Position numbers and translations under genes: made by a program. Positions 26,310 through 34,610 of a DNA stretch of 49,989 nt are shown one piece after another. This stretch comes from Terriglobales bacterium. Its GTDB lineage: Bacteria > Acidobacteriota > Terriglobia > Terriglobales > Acidobacteriaceae. Below the pieces are notes generated by a model. The model was not told the origin of the DNA. It made no database searches and saw nothing but the letters and a program-made list of their open reading frames with translations. Position 1 is the stretch's first letter. Every line of letters begins with the position of its first letter. The stretch spans positions 1-49,989 of the forward strand of contig JACPNP010000031.1 in assembly GCA_016185365.1 (NCBI GenBank), in the 5' to 3' direction.

Positions 26310-27047
26310 CTAGTAGCCGCGCGAGGAAGAGATATGCGACGGAGAGGAAAGTCCCTGCAGGATGCTGACCCCGGCACTGGTCCCGATGCGGCTAGCGCCG
26401 GCCTGGAGCATGGCCAGGGCATCGGCGGCAGTGCGGATGCCGCCGGAGGCTTTCACGCCCAGCTTGTCGCCGACCACGCCACGCATCAAGGCAACATCGT
26501 CCGCAGTGGCGCCGCCGGGCCCGAAGCCGGTGGAGGTTTTTACATAATCAGCGCCAGCCGCCATCGCCAATTGGCAGGCGACAAGTTTCTCGTCGAGGGT
26601 GAGCAGTGCGGTCTCGAGGATGACTTTCAGGAGTCCGCCGCCACTGTGGACCACTTCGCTGACGCCTCGGATGTCCTGTTCCACGAGATTACGGTCCCCG
26701 GATCTCAGCGCGCCGATATTCAAGACCATGTCGATCTCGGTCGCGCCGAGGCGTAGAGCCTCTTCCGCTTCGATGCGCTTAGTGGAAGTTGTGGATGCGC
26801 CCAGAGGAAAGGCGATGGGAACGCCTACACGGACAGACGAGCCATGCAGCAAATGCGCGGACAACGCCGCCCAGCAGGGATTGACGAAGACGCAGGCAAA
26901 GCCATGCTCCAGGGCTTCGGCACAGTGACGCTCGATCTGGGCGCCGGTGACATCCGGCTCAAGGAGGGTGTGGTCGATGCAGGAGGCAAGTACCGACAGA
27001 GGTCCCGAGGGAACAACGATGCTGGGACTGAGGGTGGAGTGCGACAT
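26310..27047 (-). CDS. deoC: Deoxyribose-phosphate aldolase
   Basis: A 245-aa class I aldolase splitting 2-deoxyribose-5-phosphate into glyceraldehyde-3-phosphate and acetaldehyde, in deoxynucleoside salvage. The Schiff-base lysine is Lys170 in DYVKTSTGFGPGG. The proton-relay Asp106 is in EIDMVLNIG, and the second lysine is in GVKASGGIRT. The N-terminal extension before CIDHTLLEPD is about 20 residues. It lies between a GGDEF-type protein gene (44 bases upstream) and the phosphatase gene, so it appears embedded in a signalling operon by position rather than function. Confidence 0.94.
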   Translation of the reverse strand: MSHSTLSPSIVVPSGPLSVLASCIDHTLLEPDVTGAQIERHCAEALEHGFACVFVNPCWAALSAHLLHGSSVRVGVPIAFPLGASTTSTKRIEAEEALRLGATEIDMVLNIGALRSGDRNLVEQDIRGVSEVVHSGGGLLKVILETALLTLDEKLVACQLAMAAGADYVKTSTGFGPGGATADDVALMRGVVGDKLGVKASGGIRTAADALAMLQAGASRIGTSAGVSILQGLSSPSHISSSRGY

Positions 27048-27091
27048 CGCTAGACCTATTCTATTCCAGCCCGAGTCTCCCCGGAGGAAAT

Positions 27092-28579
27092 TCAGGAGCC
27101 CGGTCCCACGCCGGCGGCGACGGGGTTTTTCTGTTCATACAAACGTAGCAGAAGATTGCGGACCAGATTCAGTTCGGTCAAACCATCCTGCGGATACCGG
27201 ACCGTGGCGATCACGGCCCCTCGGGGATGGAGTTCGCGGATGCAAGCCTCAACCTTCGCGCGGACGGCAGCGACGCTCTCTTCCTCTGCCATCTCCGGCA
27301 GGATGATGGCGAAACGGTCGGCGGCGTAACGGCACACGGTGTCGATGGAGCGGACCGCCGCAGTCAGGGAATGGGCGAGGCTGCGCAAGACGTCGTCCCC
27401 GGCGGGGAAGCCTTTTTCCGCGGTGAGCTTGCGAAATCCGCGCAGATCCGTCATGACGACGTAAAAGGTCTTGCCGAAGCGCTTGGCGCGGGTGATCTCA
27501 AGGGCGACGGCGGTATGGAAGTAGCGATGATTGTAGACACCGGTGAGCGAGTCGGTGTTCGTGACCCGGCGGAGTTCGTCGGCCAGCTGTACGTTGCGGA
27601 TGGCGGTGGAGCAGACGTCAGCCATCGCCTGGGCCACGGAACGGTCTTCCGGGGAAAATGCCCGGGGCATCGGATGGGTCAGCACGATGACACCGAGCGT
27701 CTCTCCCAGGGAGAGAAGAGGAACACCCATCTCGGAGCGGGACGCCGGAGTGCAGGGCGTCCAAGCCGGGTGTGCGCCGGCTGCGCGCTTCTCGACATCA
27801 TTCTCCACAACATTCATGCGGGCTGACATGGCGTCCGCAATGAGGCCGCCGCGGGCGGAAGCGCGAAAGGCTGGCATGTCAGGAGGCCCGGTCTCGCTGA
27901 AGGCGGAGATGTTCAATGCTCCCGAGCGATCCAGGAGAAGGATGTGAACGTGTGCGCCCTCGAAGGTATCGGACAAAAGGTCAGTCAGAGTGTTCAACAA
28001 CTGGTCAATACTGCCCGCGGTGCTGGAGGAGCGGGCGATGAGATTCACAAACTCGATCTGGCGCATGCGGCGGCGCTCGTTGGACTTGAGCCGCGCATTC
28101 TCGATGGCCACGGCGGCCTGGTTGGCGAACAGGGCGAGCAGACCGATCATGTCGTCCGTGAAGTAATCGATCTGATCACTGGCAAGATCGAGGACGCCGA
28201 TGACTTCCTCGCGCGCGATCAGAGGGAGGCAATACTCGCTGCGCACATTGGGATGGAGAGAAACGTAGCGTGGTTCCCGGGAGACATCCGGAATGTACAT
28301 GGGCGTGCGGGAGAGTGCGACGAAACCGGAGACACCTTCCGAACCGATCTTGACCCGCAGGGCCCGGGCTTTGTCCGGATCATAGCCATTCTGGGCGTGG
28401 AGGTAGAGTTCCGGGGCGTGCGGGTCGACCAGCAGGACGCCGCCGAAGGGGATATTGAAGTAATTGCGGACGATGAGCAGGATCTCATGCAGGACAGCAT
28501 CCGCGTCACGGCCGGCAAGGATCATTTCCGCCGCGGCTTGGAGAACGGCGACTTCGCGGATACTGGGATGGACTTGCAT
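27092..28579 (-). CDS. GAF protein with degenerate GGDEF domain
   Basis: 495 aa from the ATG at 28579; an upstream in-frame ATG would overlap the divergent CBS gene. It has an N-terminal GAF domain (about 15-170, with SEYCLPLIAREEVIGVLDLA), a second more diverged GAF-like region (about 190-335, with SEMGVPLLSLGETLGVIVL), and a C-terminal GGDEF domain starting TDSLTGVYNHRYF. The signature motif GGDEF is replaced by AADRF (RYAADRFAIILPE), and the metal-binding segment reads MTDLRGFRKL. It is therefore unlikely to make c-di-GMP and may be a sensor or scaffold. It is divergent from the CBS gene. Confidence 0.87.
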   Translation of the reverse strand: MQVHPSIREVAVLQAAAEMILAGRDADAVLHEILLIVRNYFNIPFGGVLLVDPHAPELYLHAQNGYDPDKARALRVKIGSEGVSGFVALSRTPMYIPDVSREPRYVSLHPNVRSEYCLPLIAREEVIGVLDLASDQIDYFTDDMIGLLALFANQAAVAIENARLKSNERRRMRQIEFVNLIARSSSTAGSIDQLLNTLTDLLSDTFEGAHVHILLLDRSGALNISAFSETGPPDMPAFRASARGGLIADAMSARMNVVENDVEKRAAGAHPAWTPCTPASRSEMGVPLLSLGETLGVIVLTHPMPRAFSPEDRSVAQAMADVCSTAIRNVQLADELRRVTNTDSLTGVYNHRYFHTAVALEITRAKRFGKTFYVVMTDLRGFRKLTAEKGFPAGDDVLRSLAHSLTAAVRSIDTVCRYAADRFAIILPEMAEEESVAAVRAKVEACIRELHPRGAVIATVRYPQDGLTELNLVRNLLLRLYEQKNPVAAGVGPGS

Positions 28580-28645
28580 CGGGCAGCGGACGCTTCCGCG
28601 CGTATGATAGCGCAGACCGAAGGGCCGTGCGGGAAAAGCGGCCCA

Positions 28646-28674
28646 TTGGAGGGCGCGCTTTGGTCTGCTAGAAT
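28646..28674 (+). promoter_or_regulatory. Promoter of the CBS-pair gene
   Basis: TTGGAG (28646-28651) and TAGAAT (28669-28674) are separated by 17 bases, with an extended -10 TGC. The predicted start near 28681 gives a leader of about 37 bases containing AGGAGG before the ATG at 28718. Confidence 0.7.
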
Positions 28675-28717
28675 GCATCGCCGTCGATGAGGAAGCCGTC
28701 CCGCAACAGGAGGCAGG

Positions 28718-29155
28718 ATGCTGGTTCGAGACTTGATGACGCAGAGTGTGACCTCGGTCCCCGATACGGCGATGTTGCTGGACGCGGCCCTGGTGATCCG
28801 CCGGACCGGCAAACGGCACGTGCCGGTGGTCTCCGCGCAGACGGGCAAGGTGGTGGGCATCATCACCGAGCGCGACGTGTCCCGGCTGTCCCCCTCGATC
28901 CTCTCCGGCCCGACCGAAGACGATTACAACAAGCTATTCGAGACCACGCCGGTCGCCAGCGTGATGACAAAAAACCCGATCACCATCGCGGCGGACGCGC
29001 CCGTCAGCGAAGCGGTACAGGTGTTGTACGAGAAGCGGATCGGGGGATTGCTGGTGGTGGACAACGGCGATCTGTCCGGCATCATCACGGTCACCGACAT
29101 GCTCAATCTATTGAATGAGATGCTGGCGGGGAAGAGCGGGAGTTTCAGCGAATAA
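28718..29155 (+). CDS. CBS-pair domain protein
   Basis: A 145-aa cytosolic protein made of two CBS motifs, about 4-60 (LMTQSVTSVPDTAMLLDAALVIRRT...VGIITERDV) and 76-135 (VMTKNPITIAADAPVSEAVQVL...SGIITVTDML). CBS pairs usually bind adenosyl ligands such as AMP, ATP or SAM and act as energy or redox sensors. No partner domain is present, so its effect is unknown. The promoter (28646-28674), AGGAGG ribosome-binding site and terminator (29175-29200) make it a well-defined single-gene unit. The lack of other features prevents naming a target. Confidence 0.93.
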   Translation: MLVRDLMTQSVTSVPDTAMLLDAALVIRRTGKRHVPVVSAQTGKVVGIITERDVSRLSPSILSGPTEDDYNKLFETTPVASVMTKNPITIAADAPVSEAVQVLYEKRIGGLLVVDNGDLSGIITVTDMLNLLNEMLAGKSGSFSE

Positions 29156-29174
29156 CCATGTCCTAACATGATTC

Positions 29175-29200
29175 AGCCGTCCGGATCCCGGACGGCTTTT
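29175..29200 (+). terminator. Rho-independent terminator after the CBS gene
   Basis: A 10-bp perfect stem (AGCCGTCCGG/CCGGACGGCT) with a 3-base loop and a TTTT tail, 20 bases past the CBS stop. It may also stop transcription from the opposite side. Confidence 0.88.
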
Positions 29201-29224
29201 CATATTCATGCGCATGAAAAAACT

Positions 29225-29470
29225 TCACTCTGATTTTTGCTTGGCTTTACATTTTTGCATGATGGCAGTCTGGAGTCTTTCGCGGATGGGGTCGGGAAGC
29301 TCGTACACATCATTTTCCCGGTAGATCTGGATGGTCTTCTTGGTGGTATCACACACCACATAGCAGTGGTGGCACCAAACCAGATGATCCTCCAGTTCGG
29401 CTTTCAGCTTGGGGTCAAGCGAGCCGTCCAGGAAATCATTCAATTCGTTCAAAAAATCTTTACACTTCAC
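29225..29470 (-). CDS. Zinc-binding anti-sigma factor (ZAS type), soluble
   Basis: An 81-aa protein. KCKDFLNELNDFLDGSLDP is the usual N-terminal helix, and HLVWCHHC is the HxxxCxxC zinc motif of ZAS anti-sigma factors. There is no membrane segment, so the protein is cytoplasmic, like RsrA-type redox sensors. It overlaps the ECF sigma gene by 4 bases (ATGA), indicating coupled synthesis of the pair. Inferred role: sequesters the sigma factor until the zinc site is disturbed, for example by thiol oxidation. Confidence 0.85.
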   Translation of the reverse strand: MKCKDFLNELNDFLDGSLDPKLKAELEDHLVWCHHCYVVCDTTKKTIQIYRENDVYELPDPIRERLQTAIMQKCKAKQKSE

Positions 29471-30096
29471 TTAGGTCTGTCTCCACCTTTGGCCTTTTTG
29501 AAGAACTTGCTCAAGCGCTCCCGCAACTGCAACCGGGCCCGCAAGAGCCGTGATTTCACGGCGGGCACACTCAAGCCCAAGGTCTCCGCGGTCTCTTCCG
29601 TACTCAAACCTTCCACGTCACGCAGGACGAACACGGTGCGGAAGCCGGCCGGCAATCCCTGGATGGTCTTACCCAGAATATCACCCAGCTCCGACTGCTG
29701 ATACCGCTGCTCGGGGTTCGGGTCCCAGTCCGCGAATTCGCGCGTGAGCGTGCCATCTTCCGTCTCCACCTCATCGTCCATGGAGACGGTCTTGTCTGAC
29801 TTCCGCTTGCGCAGCTTCATCAACGCTTCGTTGACAGCGATACGGACCAGCCAGGTATAGAACTTGGAATTGCCCTGGAACTGGTCCAACTTCTCGTACG
29901 CTTTCAGGAAAGCATCCTGGACGACGTCCTCGGCGTCCTCACGGTTCTGCGTGATGTGTTGCGCGATGCGGAAGACATTCCGGTCGTACTTTTTCAGCAA
30001 TCTCTCGAAGGCGTTGATATCGCCGCCGCGGGCCGAAAGCACGAGCGCCAGCTCTTCGCCGGTATCTCCCGTCACTTTGTTTTCGATGGTTTCCAT
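29467..30096 (-). CDS. RNA polymerase ECF-type sigma factor
   Basis: A 209-aa sigma factor. Region 2 spans about 20-90 with FERLLKKYDRNVFRIAQHI, DAEDVVQDAFLKAYEKLDQF and FYTWLVRIAVNEALMKLRKR. Region 4 spans about 135-195 with LPAGFRTVFVLRDVEGLSTEETAETLGLSVPAVKSRLLRARLQLR. It is paired with a downstream zinc anti-sigma factor (4-base overlap) and divergent from a CuA lipoprotein gene. The 109-base divergent region contains GGAACC at about 30130, a possible ECF -35, but no confident promoter can be drawn. Target genes unknown. Confidence 0.93.
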   Translation of the reverse strand: METIENKVTGDTGEELALVLSARGGDINAFERLLKKYDRNVFRIAQHITQNREDAEDVVQDAFLKAYEKLDQFQGNSKFYTWLVRIAVNEALMKLRKRKSDKTVSMDDEVETEDGTLTREFADWDPNPEQRYQQSELGDILGKTIQGLPAGFRTVFVLRDVEGLSTEETAETLGLSVPAVKSRLLRARLQLRERLSKFFKKAKGGDRPK

Positions 30097-30205
30097 ACGT
30101 CACGGATGCAATAATTTTCCTAAATACCGCGGAACCCCGGATGACCTTGGTAATGCCCAAGCATCTAACCCCAATGCCGAAACCCAATGCAGGAGCAATG
30201 TAAAA

Positions 30206-30562
30206 GTGAGCCGGACCCAAACCGCATTGTACGTCTTCTGCGCCGTTCTTGCATGCACGCCCTTGAGCTGCAGCAAGCATGAAGGCCCCGCTCGCACCAT
30301 CAAAGTAGTCATGAAAAAGTACAGTATCGAGCCGGCGGAGATCCACGTGCGACAGGGCGAGAATGTGGTGCTGGAAGTCACGACCACAGACGTGCAGCAC
30401 GGATTCGATGTGCCTGACCTTAACGTGTCGGAGTCCATCCAACCGGGCATGACGGCCACCTTCCGGCTTCCCACGGGCCGGAAGGGGAACTTCACGGTGG
30501 AGTGCGGCGTGATCTGCGGGCCCCGTCATGACCAGATGCGCGGGAAAGTCGTCGTGGACTAA
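30206..30562 (+). CDS. CuA-domain lipoprotein (cytochrome oxidase subunit II-like, single domain)
   Basis: 118 aa from the GTG at 30206 (AGGAG 10 bases upstream). The N-terminal hydrophobic segment ends in VLAC (Cys17) or PLSC (Cys22), either of which could be a lipidation site. The cupredoxin fold carries the complete set of side-chain ligands of a binuclear CuA centre: His65 (DVQHGF), Cys100, Cys104, His108 and Met111 (CxxxCxxxHxxM). The Glu whose backbone carbonyl binds copper in subunit II is Val or Ile here. There is no transmembrane hairpin, so it is not an oxidase subunit as such. It may be an electron carrier or a copper-site donor. It is divergent from the ECF sigma gene. Confidence 0.83.
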   Translation: MSRTQTALYVFCAVLACTPLSCSKHEGPARTIKVVMKKYSIEPAEIHVRQGENVVLEVTTTDVQHGFDVPDLNVSESIQPGMTATFRLPTGRKGNFTVECGVICGPRHDQMRGKVVVD

Positions 30563-30571
30563 AGGGTGATG

Positions 30572-30599
30572 TTGACAGTGACCGCCCGCGCCATATAAT
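30572..30599 (+). promoter_or_regulatory. Near-consensus sigma-70 promoter
   Basis: A perfect TTGACA (30572-30577) and a perfect TATAAT (30594-30599) are separated by 16 bases. A small hairpin CCCGA/TCGGG (30600-30612) lies at the predicted start, 8 bases before the ATG at 30620. It drives the GAF/coiled-coil gene. Confidence 0.82.
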
Positions 30600-30619
30600 C
30601 CCGATACTCGGGATTCCTC

Positions 30620-31780
30620 ATGGCAAACCAGGACCAGGTCACGAAGGCGGTAGAGCATGCGCTGGAGGACGTGTTCGAAGCGCGCATGGCGAGCCTGCGC
30701 CAGACCATCGCACAGGAAGTGATCGAAGCGGTGATGCCGCTGGTGGAGGCTGCGGACGCCAGTTCCGCCGGACTCGCAGCGGCCGAGAAGCGGGCAGCGG
30801 GAGCTGAAAAAAAGGTCGAGGAACTCAAGACTGCCCTGGCGGATGCAGAAAGCAAGGCCGCGAATCCGAGGTTCGCACCCGGCACCGCCCCGACTGACAT
30901 CCTGTTTGCTTCCGTGGCGTCGATCTATGACGCGGAAGGCCAAGCCGATATCCTGCGGAACCTGCTGGACGGGATCGCGCAATCGAATGCCCGGGCCGCT
31001 CTGTTCGTCGCGAAGGGCGGAAACCTGACAGGCTGGCAATGCCGAGGATTTGCCGATGACGGCGCGGTGAAGGGTATGGTGCTCTCCGGATCCTCCGGGC
31101 TGGCCGGGCGCGCGATGCAGGACAAGGAGCCTGTGTCGGCTGCCGCAGCCGAGTTCTCATCACAATTCATCAGCACGAACGGCAATCCGGTCGACGGCAA
31201 TGCCCTGGTGCTGCCCCTGGTGGTTCGCGACAAAGTAGCCGCGATAATCTACACGGACGCGGGCACCTCGACACCGGGAACGTCCGACACCTCCGCGGCC
31301 CGGGTCCTGGTGCGTTCGGCCGCAAGCTGGCTCGAAATCCTGGCGTTGCGGAAGATGGTGGGAGGCGCGGTGGAAGCCGCTGCCGACGCGGCGGCCGCTG
31401 CAGCCGAACCGCCGCCTGCTCCGGTTGCAGCACCGCCACCGCCACCTCCCGCGGCCGCGCCGACGCCATCTTCCGCATCCTCGGGTGCGGACCTGGCCGG
31501 GTTGTCGCCGGAAGACCAGGAGTTGCACAAGAAAGCCAAGCGATTTGCCAAGCTTCTGGTGGACGAGATCAAGCTGTACAACCAGGCCAAAGTGACGGAG
31601 GGAAGGGCGAACAAGGACATTTACAAGCGCTTGCAGGAAGACATCGACAAGAGCCGGGCCACTTACGAGAAACGGTACGGCTCGACCTCGGCGGCCAGCG
31701 CCAATTATTTTGCCCGTGAAGTGGTACGTATCCTCGCTGATAACGACCCTGCGCTGCTCGGCGGAGGATTTCCGCAGTAA
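30620..31780 (+). CDS. Coiled-coil/GAF-like protein with Pro-Ala linker, function unknown
   Basis: A 386-aa soluble protein. The N-terminus is a helical, probably coiled-coil region (about 1-80) rich in Ala and Glu. A GAF-like domain (about 90-250) contains NARAALFVAKGGNLTGWQCRGF and NALVLPLVVRDKVAAIIYTD. A Pro/Ala-rich linker (about 255-295) leads to a conserved-looking helical C-terminus, QELHKKAKRFAKLLVDEIKL, with many charged residues. I do not recognise a named family. It has the strongest promoter in the window, so it is probably highly expressed. The lytic transglycosylase gene follows after 9 bases and may share the transcript. Confidence 0.8.
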   Translation: MANQDQVTKAVEHALEDVFEARMASLRQTIAQEVIEAVMPLVEAADASSAGLAAAEKRAAGAEKKVEELKTALADAESKAANPRFAPGTAPTDILFASVASIYDAEGQADILRNLLDGIAQSNARAALFVAKGGNLTGWQCRGFADDGAVKGMVLSGSSGLAGRAMQDKEPVSAAAAEFSSQFISTNGNPVDGNALVLPLVVRDKVAAIIYTDAGTSTPGTSDTSAARVLVRSAASWLEILALRKMVGGAVEAAADAAAAAAEPPPAPVAAPPPPPPAAAPTPSSASSGADLAGLSPEDQELHKKAKRFAKLLVDEIKLYNQAKVTEGRANKDIYKRLQEDIDKSRATYEKRYGSTSAASANYFAREVVRILADNDPALLGGGFPQ

Positions 31781-31789
31781 ACTTGTGGT

Positions 31790-34099
31790 GTGCAGTCTCG
31801 CAAGCTCATCAGTCTGACCCTGATCCTTAGCCTGATATTGCCGGGCACTCTGCCCCTTCACGCCCAGGCAAAGTCAAAGAGCGCCACTCCGCAAAAAAAG
31901 TCAGCCAAGAAATCCCGGCCATCGGCGCGGGCACGCGCGGCGGAGCGGCAGCGCGTGCTGGCCGAGGCCGCGCGCATCAAGCGCGCGACGCAGGCCTTCG
32001 TGGCCTCGACGGAATTGAAGCCCATGGCCCGTCAGCTGATGGAGACCCATTCCGACGCGGCCTACAAAGGCGTGGAGCGATACGCCAAAGAACACGCAAA
32101 TGAAGACGCCGGCGCGTTGGCGTGGCTCGCGCTCGGCGCCGCGCGGTTGACGGACAACAAGCCGGACTATCCGAAAGCCATTGCGGCGTTGAAGGAAGCG
32201 CGTCTGCGGGCGGCCATTCTGAGTGATTACGTCGACTATCTGCTGGCGACGGCGTATCGCGCGATGGACCAGCCGAAGGACGTGGTGCTGGTGCTGGACG
32301 GCTTCGGAAAGAAGAACCCCGGCTCGGTGTGGGCGCGGGATGCAGCCGCGATGCAGGCGACGGCGTTGATCCAGGCCGGCGCCTATGAAGATGCGGTGGC
32401 GGTGATCGAGGCCCAGCGCGTGCCGGCGCGCTCAGACCTGGAATTGATCATCGGAAAGGGATATCAGGGCCTTGGGCAGAACGCGAAAGCGATCGAAGCG
32501 TTCCGCAATGTGTACTTCAATATGCCGTTGAGCGGCCTGGACGCTGAAGCGGGACCGAGGTTGGACAGTCTGAATGACGCGGGCACGCCGGAACTACGCA
32601 AGACCCGGGCCGACCTGTTGTTGAAAGGCGGGTCGTATGCGGCGGCGATCAAGGAGTACAAAGCCCTGATCGAGGCGAACGATAAGCCCGACCTCTCTCT
32701 GCGTGTCTCACTGGCAGAAGCATTGCAGAAGTCGAAGAAGGACAGCGAGGCACAGACTGTTCTCGTTTCCATGGATCTGAGCGGCGCGGAGCCCGAAAGC
32801 AAAGCGCGCCGGCTCTATCTATTGGCGGAGATCGCGCGCAGCGCAAATGACGATGCGGCGCAGCAATCGTATTTGAATGAGTTGGGGGCGCTTGCGCCCG
32901 GTAGTCCGTGGCTGCAAGAAACGCTGATGAGCATGGGCAACAAGTTCCTGCTGCGAAAAGACTATGCCCAGGCGAGCCCATACTACGACCAGGTCGCGCA
33001 GCGCTTTCCCGACGGCAAGGGCGCGACCGCCCACTGGAAAGTCGCATGGTTCTCGTATCGGGCGGGGCAGTGGGACACGGCCAAACGGTTGTTCGAGCAG
33101 CAGATCGCGCGCTTCCCAAGTTCGCAGGAGGCGGCCAATGCGTTGTATTGGCGCGGACGGTTGGCGGAGCAAGACCAGCAGCTTACGAAAGCGCGTGCGT
33201 ATTACAACAAGATCACATCGCGGTTCCGCAATTATTATTATGCCGGATTAGCGCAAGAGCGTCTGGAGGCGATCGGCGACGGGCCCGATCAACCCGAAGC
33301 GCTGTTACAAGCCATCCCGCAAACGGCTTCTCCACCGGTCTATCCCGCGTCGGCCGAGGGCGTGACCCACATCCGCCTGCAAAAAGCGAGACTGCTTTCG
33401 AATGCCGGGCTGAGTGACTATGCCATCAAAGAATTGCAGACGGCGGCGTTCGACCCGAACAACAAATGGGCTTTGACGGAACTGGCGCGCATGCAAGAGG
33501 AAGCCGGGCGGCATGCGCAAGCGCTGCAAACATTGAAGCGCGCCATCCCTTCCTATTTCGCGACCGACCTGGCCGCGTTCCCGCGCCCGATCCTCGAAGG
33601 GCTCTTCCCGCGCGCCTATTGGCCGGTGCTGGAGCGGCAAGCGCAGGAAAATGCGCTGGACCCGTATCTGGTGGCTTCGTTGATCCGACAGGAATCAGAG
33701 TTCAACCCGCAGGCGGTGTCGCGAGCGAATGCGTATGGACTGATGCAATTGCTGCCCAGCGTCGGGCGGCAGGTGGCGCATCGCATCAAATTGAAACCGT
33801 ATTCGACGGCATCGTTACTCGATCCGAACGCCAACCTGAGACTGGGCACGCGTTATTTCCGCGAGATGCTGGATGAGAACGGCGGGCAAGTGGAGTATGC
33901 GCTGGCCGCTTACAACGCGGGTCCCGATCGCGTGACCGATTGGCTGGCGGCCGGGCCGTACCGCGATATCCCGGAGTTTGTGGAGTCGATCCCATTCACC
34001 GAGACGCGGGAGTACGTCCAGGCGATCATGCGGAACGTGCGCGTGTACAAGCAGTTGTACGGAGACAAGGTCGCTCGGGCCGCTAATCAGGCACAGTAG
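31790..34099 (+). CDS. Soluble lytic murein transglycosylase (Slt70-like)
   Basis: A 769-aa periplasmic peptidoglycan enzyme. A signal peptide (SLTLILSLILPGTLPLHAQA) is followed by a Lys/Arg-rich stretch and a long superhelical TPR-like region (about 60-600). The C-terminal SLT domain (about 615-750) has the catalytic Glu in SLIRQESEFNPQAVSRANAYGLMQ, then LRLGTRYFREML and ALAAYNAGPDRV. It cleaves glycan strands to 1,6-anhydro-muropeptides. The start is GTG at 31790, nine bases after the GAF gene stop, without an evident Shine-Dalgarno sequence. The last 17 bases overlap the end of the convergent lspA. Confidence 0.92.
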   Translation: MQSRKLISLTLILSLILPGTLPLHAQAKSKSATPQKKSAKKSRPSARARAAERQRVLAEAARIKRATQAFVASTELKPMARQLMETHSDAAYKGVERYAKEHANEDAGALAWLALGAARLTDNKPDYPKAIAALKEARLRAAILSDYVDYLLATAYRAMDQPKDVVLVLDGFGKKNPGSVWARDAAAMQATALIQAGAYEDAVAVIEAQRVPARSDLELIIGKGYQGLGQNAKAIEAFRNVYFNMPLSGLDAEAGPRLDSLNDAGTPELRKTRADLLLKGGSYAAAIKEYKALIEANDKPDLSLRVSLAEALQKSKKDSEAQTVLVSMDLSGAEPESKARRLYLLAEIARSANDDAAQQSYLNELGALAPGSPWLQETLMSMGNKFLLRKDYAQASPYYDQVAQRFPDGKGATAHWKVAWFSYRAGQWDTAKRLFEQQIARFPSSQEAANALYWRGRLAEQDQQLTKARAYYNKITSRFRNYYYAGLAQERLEAIGDGPDQPEALLQAIPQTASPPVYPASAEGVTHIRLQKARLLSNAGLSDYAIKELQTAAFDPNNKWALTELARMQEEAGRHAQALQTLKRAIPSYFATDLAAFPRPILEGLFPRAYWPVLERQAQENALDPYLVASLIRQESEFNPQAVSRANAYGLMQLLPSVGRQVAHRIKLKPYSTASLLDPNANLRLGTRYFREMLDENGGQVEYALAAYNAGPDRVTDWLAAGPYRDIPEFVESIPFTETREYVQAIMRNVRVYKQLYGDKVARAANQAQ

Positions 34100-34604
34100 G
34101 CGGTGGCGAAGGCTTCCGTTCGCCCAAGACCACATCCAACATCAGCAAACCAGCACCTATGACGATGGCGCTGTCCGCCACATTGAAGTCCGGCCAGTGG
34201 TAGGAGCCGAACTGAAATGCCAGGAAGTCCACCACACTGCCGCGTACTATCCGATCCAGCAGATTCCCTGAGGCCCCGCCCAGGATCAATGACAATGCGA
34301 TGGAGACGCGGCTGAAACCGGCCGACAACCGCCACAGGGCAACGGTCACCGCCATCGCGACCAGAAATGAAAACACGATCAGGCCGCCGCGGACATATTC
34401 CGGGTCCATGTGGGCAAAGAGGCTAAAGGCAGCGCCACGATTCAAAACGTGACTCAGACTGAAAAAGTCCGGTATCACCGGAACGGTCTCGTGTAGAGGA
34501 ATGCGGCGTTCGATCAGGTTCTTGCTGAGTTGATCGGCGGCCAACACCAGCAATGAACCCAACACATGGGCGCCGAATCTTCCGGGGCGTCGTAGTCCCT
34601 GCAT
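34083..34604 (-). CDS. lspA: Lipoprotein signal peptidase (signal peptidase II)
   Basis: A 173-aa inner-membrane aspartic peptidase that cleaves the signal peptide of prolipoproteins, consistent with the lipoprotein encoded at 30206. Four membrane segments are seen. The conserved motifs are DQLSK (Asp24), NRGAAFSLF, and the catalytic Asp126 (GSVVDFL) and Asp144 (FNVADSAI). It starts 6 bases after the ileS stop, a common ileS-lspA arrangement. Its end overlaps the transglycosylase gene by 17 bases. Confidence 0.95.
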   Translation of the reverse strand: MQGLRRPGRFGAHVLGSLLVLAADQLSKNLIERRIPLHETVPVIPDFFSLSHVLNRGAAFSLFAHMDPEYVRGGLIVFSFLVAMAVTVALWRLSAGFSRVSIALSLILGGASGNLLDRIVRGSVVDFLAFQFGSYHWPDFNVADSAIVIGAGLLMLDVVLGERKPSPPPTVPD

Positions 34605-34610
34605 ACCCGG

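Noticed and set aside
27058-27063. TAGAAT before deoC as a promoter
   Set aside because: No matching -35 box, and it lies in the 44-base gap of a likely operon; too weak to list.
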